Source: Clostridiales bacterium DTU092
GTDB taxonomy: Bacteria; Bacillota; Clostridia; Caldicoprobacterales; Caldicoprobacteraceae
DNA length: 5,895 nt
Direction: 5' to 3'
Assembly: GCA_001513505.1 (NCBI GenBank)
Contig: LFTM01000277.1
Location: 1,137-7,031, forward strand
Part shown: one piece after another, positions 1-5,185 of the stretch
How the letters are laid out: every line of letters begins with the position of its first letter
Numbering within the stretch: position 1 is the first letter of the stretch
Translations under genes and position numbers: made by a program
Notes under the pieces: generated by a model
What the model was told of the DNA's origin: nothing
The model's database searches: none
The model's input: the letters and a program-made list of their open reading frames with translations, nothing else

Positions 1-77
1 AAGACACTAGAACTACAAAGCTCAACAATATTCTTCAAAATTCCCCCAAAACTAAAAAAGGTTCAACAGCAGCATAT

Positions 78-101
78 GGGCTCTGTCAAACCCTTTGGGT
101 T
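78..101 (-). other. Two overlapping, mutually exclusive small hairpins after rng
   Basis: In the transcript, AACCC-AAA-GGGUU (101-89) can form a 5-bp stem, and GGGUUU-GACA-GAGCCC (93-78) a 6-bp stem with two G-U pairs. They share the GGGUU segment, so only one can exist at a time. They start 17 nt after the rng stop and are not followed directly by a U run, so neither is a clear intrinsic terminator. The rest of 1-117 holds no gene I can support. The region may be the start of the leader of a downstream ribosomal-protein operon, but that gene is not visible. Confidence 0.3.
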
Positions 102-117
102 ATACATTGAATAATGC

Positions 118-1647
118 TCAGGAAAAGCGAACGACCTTCTCCAGGTCACCCGGTCCGTGAAGAAGCTGTATATGGCTATCCTCCACATGGAGGCTTTCAT
201 CGGATTGAATACATATTCTCTTTTTAAGAGTACTCTCCAGCTGCTCCAGACCATTCTTATCTTCCGACAACCATGCGTGGGCAACGCTGGGATGGACTGT
301 GACCACCGCACCCCAGGCTTTATTTGCCTGGAACAATCTCTCCAGTTCCTTCTCTATTTTTGCAATTACCGAAGCTTCAGAATACACTCTGCCGGTCCCG
401 TTACAATAGGGACAAGGTTTTAAAAAAGCCGTGGAAAGACGTGGTCGTACCTTTTTCCTGGTTATTTCCACCAGACCAAGGCTGGTTAAACCTACTAAAT
501 TAGTTTTTGTTCTGTCTTTCTTCAAAGCCTGGTTAAGCACATCAAGTACTTCTTTCTGGTGCTCCTCCTGTTCCATATCAATAAAATCAACAATTATAAT
601 TCCACCTATATCACGCAATCTGATTTGATGGGCAATTTCCTCGGCAGCCTCCAGATTTGTTTTAAAGACCGTATCCTCCAGATTTGCCTTTCCAACAAAT
701 TTTCCGGTGTTTACATCAATAACCGTTAAAGCTTCGGTAGTATCGATAACTATGTAACCCCCGCTTTTTAACCATACTTTCTTTTGTATGGCTTTTTCAA
801 TTTTTGATTCTATTCCGTATATTTCAAACAGACTTCTTCTCAAATTCGTATATTCCACTCTATCTTCCAGCGATGGAGAAATGGTTCTCACAAGCTCGAG
901 TACTTTTTCATACTGCCGTTTATCGTTAACAATCAGCTTATCCACATCCAAATCAAACATATCGCGTATTGTACGATATAACAGGCTCTCATCCTTATGT
1001 AATATTCTAGGGGCAATTCCTGCTTTCTCGTCCTCTTTTATTTTTTCCCATAGCCTGCACAGCATTTCAATATCGGGTATCAGGTCTTCCTCGTTTTTAT
1101 CCCTTGCAGCCGTTCTGACTATCAGCCCTATATCCTCAGGTTTTATGGCTTCGGCAATTTGTTTGAGGCGTTGGCGCTCTTCCTCGCTTTCGATTCTTCT
1201 GGAAACCCCGACATAGTTTAGTGTGGGCATTAACACAACATACCGTCCCGGTAAAGTAATATTGGTGGTTACCCGGGCGCCTTTTGTTCCCATCGGTTCT
1301 TTTAGAATCTGAACCGTTATTTCCTGCCCCTCTCTAATAATATCATTTATAGACAATGATTTTATATTTGTCTGGTCCTTATTATCTTTATCATTATAAT
1401 CGAAAACTGAATTCTCAGTATTTATATCCACTACATACAGAAATGCATTCCTTTCCAGTCCTATATCCACAAAAGCTGCCTGCATTCCCGGCAGTACGTT
1501 AACCACCCTTCCACGGTATATGTTCCCAACCAGACCATAATTTTCATCGTCTTCCATATAAAATTCTACCAGCTCGCCATCCTCCATAACAGCTACACGT
1601 GTTTGATCAAAATGAATATCAACTATTATCTGTTTCCCCAAACTCAT
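118..1647 (-). CDS. rng: Ribonuclease G (RNase E/G family endoribonuclease)
   Basis: RNase E/G enzymes cut single-stranded AU-rich RNA and act in rRNA maturation and mRNA decay. The 509-residue product aligns end to end with RNase G of E. coli (489 residues) and lacks the long non-catalytic tail of RNase E. The S1 domain is at about 38-128, with GNIYRGRV (41-48) and GMQAAFVDIGLERNAFL (54-70). It carries an acidic, Asn-rich insertion at about 75-98. The 5'-end sensor is IVRTA (R178, T179). Catalytic metal ligands are D311 in VIDVNTG and D354 in IIVDFIDM. The Zn-link is C412-PY-C415 followed by NGTG. All key residues are intact. The ATG at 1647 forms an ATGA overlap with the DUF2344 stop. However, the ribosome binding site GAGG (1651-1654) is only 3 nt away, so a TTG at 1641, giving MGKQIIVD, may be the real start. 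Bacillus subtilis lacks this gene; in Clostridia it commonly sits before rplU. Confidence 0.96.
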   Translation of the reverse strand: MSLGKQIIVDIHFDQTRVAVMEDGELVEFYMEDDENYGLVGNIYRGRVVNVLPGMQAAFVDIGLERNAFLYVVDINTENSVFDYNDKDNKDQTNIKSLSINDIIREGQEITVQILKEPMGTKGARVTTNITLPGRYVVLMPTLNYVGVSRRIESEEERQRLKQIAEAIKPEDIGLIVRTAARDKNEEDLIPDIEMLCRLWEKIKEDEKAGIAPRILHKDESLLYRTIRDMFDLDVDKLIVNDKRQYEKVLELVRTISPSLEDRVEYTNLRRSLFEIYGIESKIEKAIQKKVWLKSGGYIVIDTTEALTVIDVNTGKFVGKANLEDTVFKTNLEAAEEIAHQIRLRDIGGIIIVDFIDMEQEEHQKEVLDVLNQALKKDRTKTNLVGLTSLGLVEITRKKVRPRLSTAFLKPCPYCNGTGRVYSEASVIAKIEKELERLFQANKAWGAVVTVHPSVAHAWLSEDKNGLEQLESTLKKRICIQSDESLHVEDSHIQLLHGPGDLEKVVRFS

Positions 1648-2342
1648 CCACCTCTTCCAAATTCCAAAGGGGTTATCCAGCCGTTATTGCTGGAGATTAG
1701 CATATCAACCCGATGAACAGTATAAGACCTCTCTATATTGCCCTCTCCTGCATAGGCAATAAATTCATCCATCATGTCATTGGGATTTAAATATTCTCTG
1801 CTACCTGTACTTAATACAGCTTCTATTACCGTATCCGTTTTTTGAAAATTCACAATACCGGCCTTATGTATCATCGGTCTTATATTGATCAGACGTTGTT
1901 TTCCTTTTTTACCATCCTTTCTAATAATTATTTCATTTTGTTTCAAAAAATCATTGAATTTTTTATCCATATCCTTTACCGGATCATATATGGTTATTAA
2001 ATAAACCGCCCGTTCAATCAGACTCATCAGGGATGAAAGGGATTCATCAACCTCCACTGCCCTCAGCAGCGTAATGCCGTTTGGAAGAACTTCATTCATG
2101 CGTTGGCATAATAATTCCGGGTTTAAATATGATTCCAAAATAATATCCATATACTCCCCTTCACTCGTCATTCCCACGGGAAGAGGAAGGGTAAAAGCCG
2201 TTCTTGGCTGTGGATTAAACCCCTGGGAAAAGGCAACAGGTATATCCGCCCTTCTCAGAGCACGGTGCAGCGTCCGCATAAGCTCCAGATGAGATATATA
2301 TTTAACCCTGCCCTCTTTTGCATATTTAACCACTATCCTCAT
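1644..2342 (-). CDS. Radical SAM-linked DUF2344 protein (TIGR03936 type)
   Basis: A 232-residue cytoplasmic protein of unknown function that nearly always accompanies TIGR03960 radical SAM proteins, as a neighbour or as a C-terminal fusion. The family signature is at the N-terminus: a short beta strand, then YISHLELMRTLHRALRRA (15-32) and VAFSQGFNPQP (36-46), followed by LPLPVGMTSEGEYMDI (52-67). The middle (about 120-160) is Lys-rich, including RKDGKKGKQR (141-150), and could contact nucleic acid; that is inference. I chose the ATG at 2342 because the family starts just before the RxxxxxxxGxxxYISH segment, and because GGAGGTG lies 10 nt upstream (2353-2359). An ATG at 2387 in the same frame would add 15 residues but has no ribosome binding site and would overlap the radical SAM gene by 49 nt. 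The chosen start overlaps the upstream stop as ATGA, and the gene's own stop overlaps the annotated rng ATG in the same way. The reaction of the pair cannot be told from sequence. Confidence 0.92.
   Translation of the reverse strand: MRIVVKYAKEGRVKYISHLELMRTLHRALRRADIPVAFSQGFNPQPRTAFTLPLPVGMTSEGEYMDIILESYLNPELLCQRMNEVLPNGITLLRAVEVDESLSSLMSLIERAVYLITIYDPVKDMDKKFNDFLKQNEIIIRKDGKKGKQRLINIRPMIHKAGIVNFQKTDTVIEAVLSTGSREYLNPNDMMDEFIAYAGEGNIERSYTVHRVDMLISSNNGWITPLEFGRGG
1649..1654 (-). promoter_or_regulatory. Ribosome binding site of rng, spaced better for TTG 1641 than for ATG 1647
   Basis: GAGGTG lies almost against the ATG at 1647: its GAGG core is 3 nt away. The same core is 9 nt from the in-frame TTG at 1641, a normal spacing. 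With ATG the start overlaps the DUF2344 stop (ATGA); with TTG there is a 2-nt gap. Confidence 0.55.
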
Positions 2343-4177
2343 GGGCACAACCCACCTCCCAGCCTGCTTATACCGCAGCCATGACATATCTCACGGCAGT
2401 CCGGAGTCAGCTCACCTCTTAAAGCCTTTTCATACTCCCGCCATAAGAAAGCTTTTGTAACCCCAACATCTATATGGTCCCAGGGTAATACTTCCTGCTT
2501 GTCCCTCAGTCTGTTTGCATAAAACTCCGGTTCAATTTCCGATGTCCGGAAAGCCTCCTGCCATGCCGGATAGTTAAAACATTCTGCCCATCCATCAAAT
2601 TTGCAGCCCATCTCCCATGCTTTTAGCAGCACTTTTCCAAGACGGCGATCACCACGTGCAAATACCGCCTCTAAAAAACTTAACTCGGAATCATGCCAGT
2701 CATAGGTAACCGACTTGATTCGAAGCTTGTCCCGAAGAAGCTCCTGCTTTTGCCTGAGCAGATCTATGGAGTCCTGAGCAACCCATTGAAAAGGGGTAAA
2801 GGGTTTGGGCACAAAGGAAGAAGTGCTAACGGTTATCTTCAGCCTGTGTGCCTGCTTGCCCCGGTTAATATCCAGATAGCATGCTCTGACTCTTCTGGCC
2901 AAATCTGCAATGCCATCCAAATCCTCCTCGGTTTCGGTGGGTAACCCGATCATAAAGTACAGCTTAACATTGTCCCATCCCAGCTCAAATGCCTGAGTCA
3001 CACTGTTCATAAGATCCTCGTCGGTTACTCCCTTATTAATAACATCCCTAAGCCTCTGGGTTCCCGCTTCAGGAGCAAAGGTCAAACCTGCTTTCCGGAC
3101 CTTTATCATCTCCTCAATAAACTCCCGTGAAAAGGAATCGATACGAAGAGAGGGCAAGGCAAAAGAAACCCTGCGGGACTGGAATTCGTCCATAAACTGT
3201 TTTATCAATTCTTCCAACTGGGAATAGTCACTGGTACTCAGAGATGAAAGTGAGATCTCTTCATACCCGGTATTTTTAATCAGCTCCCTGGCCAGCTCCA
3301 TAAGCCTTGACATTGAACGTTCCCTTACAGGACGATATATCATACCGGCCTGGCAGAACCTGCAGCCGCGGGTACAACCCCTGAATACCTCAAGGGTAAC
3401 CCGATCGTGTACAACATTCATATAAGGCACAATCATAGTCTCGGGATAATAGACATTATCAAGATCCCTGACTATCCGTTTTCGGATAACAGGCGGTACA
3501 CCTTCCCGGTTGGGTTTTATTGAGCCAATAGTACCGTCTTCATTATAATCTACATCGTAAAAAGCCGGAACATATACCCCATCTATACCGGCTGCTCTTA
3601 TTAAGAAATCCTGGCGATCTGCACCATTCTTTTTCCATTCCCTGTACTCATCCAGCAGTTGGTTAACTACTTCTTCACCTTCCCCCATAACCACCAAATC
3701 CAGGAAGTCTGCCAGAGGTTCAGCATTATAGGCACACGGCCCCCCTGCAATAACAAAAGGATGGCTTTTATCCCTCTCCCGGCTCATCAGGGGAATCCCG
3801 GCCAAATCAAGCATATTTATCACGTTGGTATAGCTCATCTCATATTGAAGTGTAAAGCCCAGAAAATCAAACCCGGCAACCGGATCCCGGGTTTCCAGAG
3901 CAAACAGTGGAATATTGTTTTCCCTCATCTTCTGCTCCATATCCACCCACGGTGCAAAAACACGTTCACAATAGGTGTCCTCCCGCTCATTCATAATATG
4001 GTACAGTATTTTTATACCGAGATGGGACATCCCTACTTCATACACATCGGGAAATGCAATAGCAAACCGAATTAAAACCTCAGACGGATCTTTCACTATC
4101 ATGTTGTATTCATTACCCATATATCTGACAGGTTTGCTGACTTGTCCAATTATTCTATCTATAACTGCTTTGTTCAT
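2339..4177 (-). CDS. TIGR03960-family radical SAM protein with B12-binding-like N-terminal domain
   Basis: This 612-residue protein is a radical SAM enzyme of unknown reaction. The N-terminal part (about 15-185) resembles the Rossmann-like domain often labelled B12-binding, with GMSHLG (49-54), AGGPCAYNAEP (144-154) and MGEGEE (164-169). It has no canonical DxHxxG cobalamin-ligand motif. The radical SAM core spans about 250-490, with the 4Fe-4S motif C268-TRG-C272-RF-C275, an ISLSSLSTSDY segment, FAPEAGTQRLR (368-377) and FMIGLPTET (408-416). The C-terminal part ends in a Cys cluster C594-x3-C598-x2-C601 plus C611. The ATG at 4177 has a perfect AGGAGG at 4182-4187, 4 nt upstream. The stop overlaps the next start as ATGA, and the next gene encodes DUF2344, which is fused to this protein in some other bacteria, so the two probably act together. 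The genes around it suggest a role in RNA or ribosome maturation, but this is only inference. Confidence 0.94.
   Translation of the reverse strand: MNKAVIDRIIGQVSKPVRYMGNEYNMIVKDPSEVLIRFAIAFPDVYEVGMSHLGIKILYHIMNEREDTYCERVFAPWVDMEQKMRENNIPLFALETRDPVAGFDFLGFTLQYEMSYTNVINMLDLAGIPLMSRERDKSHPFVIAGGPCAYNAEPLADFLDLVVMGEGEEVVNQLLDEYREWKKNGADRQDFLIRAAGIDGVYVPAFYDVDYNEDGTIGSIKPNREGVPPVIRKRIVRDLDNVYYPETMIVPYMNVVHDRVTLEVFRGCTRGCRFCQAGMIYRPVRERSMSRLMELARELIKNTGYEEISLSSLSTSDYSQLEELIKQFMDEFQSRRVSFALPSLRIDSFSREFIEEMIKVRKAGLTFAPEAGTQRLRDVINKGVTDEDLMNSVTQAFELGWDNVKLYFMIGLPTETEEDLDGIADLARRVRACYLDINRGKQAHRLKITVSTSSFVPKPFTPFQWVAQDSIDLLRQKQELLRDKLRIKSVTYDWHDSELSFLEAVFARGDRRLGKVLLKAWEMGCKFDGWAECFNYPAWQEAFRTSEIEPEFYANRLRDKQEVLPWDHIDVGVTKAFLWREYEKALRGELTPDCREICHGCGISRLGGGLCP
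2353..2359 (-). promoter_or_regulatory. Ribosome binding site deciding the DUF2344 start
   Basis: GGAGGTG, 10 nt upstream of the ATG at 2342, lies inside the last codons of the radical SAM gene. It supports this start over the in-frame ATG at 2387, which has no such site. The position suits re-initiation by ribosomes ending at the overlapping ATGA. Confidence 0.75.
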
Positions 4178-4181
4178 ATTT

Positions 4182-4187
4182 CCTCCT
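4182..4187 (-). promoter_or_regulatory. Strong ribosome binding site of the radical SAM gene
   Basis: A perfect AGGAGG lies 4 nt before the ATG at 4177. This is somewhat close but clearly fixes the start. It is the only full consensus site in the window and sits at the one larger gap (58 nt) between genes, so the downstream half can begin translation independently of spoIVFB. Confidence 0.75.
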
Positions 4188-4232
4188 AAACTAGTTACTT
4201 CTTTTCTATTCTACCCAAAACAAAATACATCA

Positions 4233-4267
4233 ATTTCATCTGAAATGACGTTTATTACCCAATAAAC
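4233..4267 (-). other. Paired AT-rich hairpins at the 3' end of spoIVFB
   Basis: In the transcript, GUUUAUU-GGGU-AAUAAAC (4267-4250, 7 bp) is followed by AUUUC-AGAU-GAAAU (4246-4233), which spans the spoIVFB stop codon. A U-rich stretch follows (about 4214-4235). The stems are weak and AU-rich, so efficient termination is doubtful. They mark the border between the sporulation genes and the housekeeping-like genes. Confidence 0.25.
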
Positions 4268-5126
4268 TAAGCACGGGTGTATCCAAACCATACTCCATAA
4301 GCCCATGTACGATATCAGCCTCGCTTAAATATCCTTTAACCCTGAATCGATCGTCTACTACTACCACATTATGGTAGCACCGGGGCACAAACTTTTTTAT
4401 TACATCTTTAACTGCCACGTCATATAAAACGGTTATTTCTTTAACCGGTAATATGCCTTCTTTCAATAACACATCCTTTTTATAGGTTATATCACGAAGC
4501 AGTATATATGCAGCCATCCTGTTTTCTCTGACAGCTGAATACACCAAAAATCCGGCCGTTACAAACAGTGTCGGATTGAATATTCTATAATACAAAGCAT
4601 ACAGACCGATCATAACAAGAAGCAGAGCAAGAAGAAACCCTCCAAAGGTTGCAATCCGGGTAGCCTTTTTTATACCCATTTCCCGGGAGAGCATTGCTCT
4701 TAGCATTCTGCCACCATCAAGAGGAAGAACCGGTAGGAGATTAAAACCTGCTATAGCTAAATTTGCCTGGATAAACAAGTCGTAATTCTCCAGGCCAAGT
4801 AAATCTGAATTACGAAATGCCAGACAACCCACAATCATTAAAATATTCGACAAAGGTCCGGCAACGGAGACAAGAACTTCATCTCTGGGACTGAGTTCGA
4901 ACAAAGTCTCCAACCTGACAATCCCGCCAAAGGGAAGAAGTTCAATCTCCTTTACCCCTAACTGCAAAAATCTAGCCATCATAACGTGTGCCGTTTCGTG
5001 CACAAAAATAATTACAAAAAAAACAGCAAGCCTTGCTCCCTCACCGATCAGTATTACTATAACTAACATCAACAACAGCATTTTGTTGATGTAAATATCT
5101 ATGTTAAATAAAACACCAATCTTCAT
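4236..5126 (-). CDS. spoIVFB: SpoIVFB, site-2-type (M50) intramembrane metalloprotease with C-terminal CBS domain
   Basis: SpoIVFB cleaves the pro-sequence of sigma-K in the mother cell late in sporulation. The 296-residue product is close to the Bacillus length (288). Hydrophobic segments lie at about 14-28, 33-53, 84-103, 117-135, 158-180 and 184-199. The zinc motif is H43-E44-T-A-H47 and the third ligand is D137 in N129-LLPVLPLDGGR, the same residue numbers as in Bacillus SpoIVFB. A single CBS-like domain occupies about 225-288; in the family it senses nucleotides and binds pro-sigma-K. The ATG at 5126 is supported by AGAAGGA at 5136-5142, 9 nt upstream, and by the match in motif numbering. 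It follows spoIVFA after 23 nt and precedes the radical SAM gene by 58 nt. The Shine-Dalgarno sequence lies partly within a perfect 10-bp inverted repeat with the spoIVFA 3' end (5129-5138 / 5176-5185), which may couple translation of the two. An intact catalytic set suggests this organism uses pro-sigma-K processing, unlike C. difficile. Confidence 0.94.
   Translation of the reverse strand: MKIGVLFNIDIYINKMLLLMLVIVILIGEGARLAVFFVIIFVHETAHVMMARFLQLGVKEIELLPFGGIVRLETLFELSPRDEVLVSVAGPLSNILMIVGCLAFRNSDLLGLENYDLFIQANLAIAGFNLLPVLPLDGGRMLRAMLSREMGIKKATRIATFGGFLLALLLVMIGLYALYYRIFNPTLFVTAGFLVYSAVRENRMAAYILLRDITYKKDVLLKEGILPVKEITVLYDVAVKDVIKKFVPRCYHNVVVVDDRFRVKGYLSEADIVHGLMEYGLDTPVLSLLGNKRHFR
5066..5092 (-). 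repeat. Perfect 10-bp hairpin within the first codons of spoIVFB
   Basis: ACATCAACAA and TTGTTGATGT flank a 7-nt loop, giving a perfect 10-bp stem that starts 34 nt downstream of the first base of the spoIVFB ATG (codons 12-21). It is not followed by a U tract, so it is not a terminator. It might slow early elongation or add to the structure around the start; it could also be a chance product of Leu-rich membrane-helix codons. Confidence 0.35.
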
Positions 5127-5128
5127 AT

Positions 5129-5185
5129 CCGTTGATCCTTCTTTTGTATTTACCGGATAACTTTACTACCCTCTTGGATCAACGG
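5129..5185 (-). promoter_or_regulatory. Inverted repeat masking the spoIVFB ribosome binding site (candidate translational-coupling stem)
   Basis: In the transcript, CCGUUGAUCC (5185-5176, codons for PLIQ near the end of spoIVFA) is perfectly complementary to GGAUCAACGG (5138-5129). The stem is 10 bp with 6 G-C pairs and a 37-nt loop containing the spoIVFA stop. The right arm holds the GGA of the spoIVFB Shine-Dalgarno AGAAGGA (5142-5136) and ends 2 nt before the start codon. A ribosome translating the last spoIVFA codons would open it. The complementarity is seen directly; the regulatory role is inferred. Confidence 0.45.

Noticed and set aside
84..89. Perfect -35 box TTGACA on the minus strand after rng
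   Set aside because: At 15-19 nt downstream there is no -10-like hexamer (TTGAAC at 17 nt), so it cannot be called a promoter.
63..107. A 14-codon minus-strand frame ending in three Cys codons (MYNPKGLTEPICCC), resembling a leader peptide
   Set aside because: There is no purine-rich ribosome binding site before its ATG at 107, and the sequence overlaps the hairpins that better explain the constraint. The Cys run is curious but unsupported.
788..1216. Open frame of 142 codons on the plus strand opposite rng
   Set aside because: Ser/Leu-rich composition typical of an antisense shadow; no ribosome binding site or recognisable domain, and it lies fully within the well-supported rng gene.
1676..1694. 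6-bp hairpin TCCAGC / GCTGGA upstream of the rng ribosome binding site
   Set aside because: It is short, lies within DUF2344 coding sequence and does not include the ribosome binding site; it is expected by chance at this length.
2330..2365. Programmed frameshift producing a radical SAM-DUF2344 fusion protein
   Set aside because: The frames differ by -1 at the ATGA overlap, but there is no slippery heptamer, and DUF2344 has its own well-placed GGAGGTG, so separate re-initiation is the simpler reading.
3659..4075. Open frame of 138 codons on the plus strand opposite the radical SAM gene
   Set aside because: It lies antisense to a conserved domain with no family resemblance and no sign of independent expression.
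4208..4233. Promoter-like TTGATG / TAGAAT pair upstream of the radical SAM gene
   Set aside because: The spacer is only 14 nt and the -35 is weak; no better -35 exists at 16-18 nt. It is kept as a remark, not a feature.
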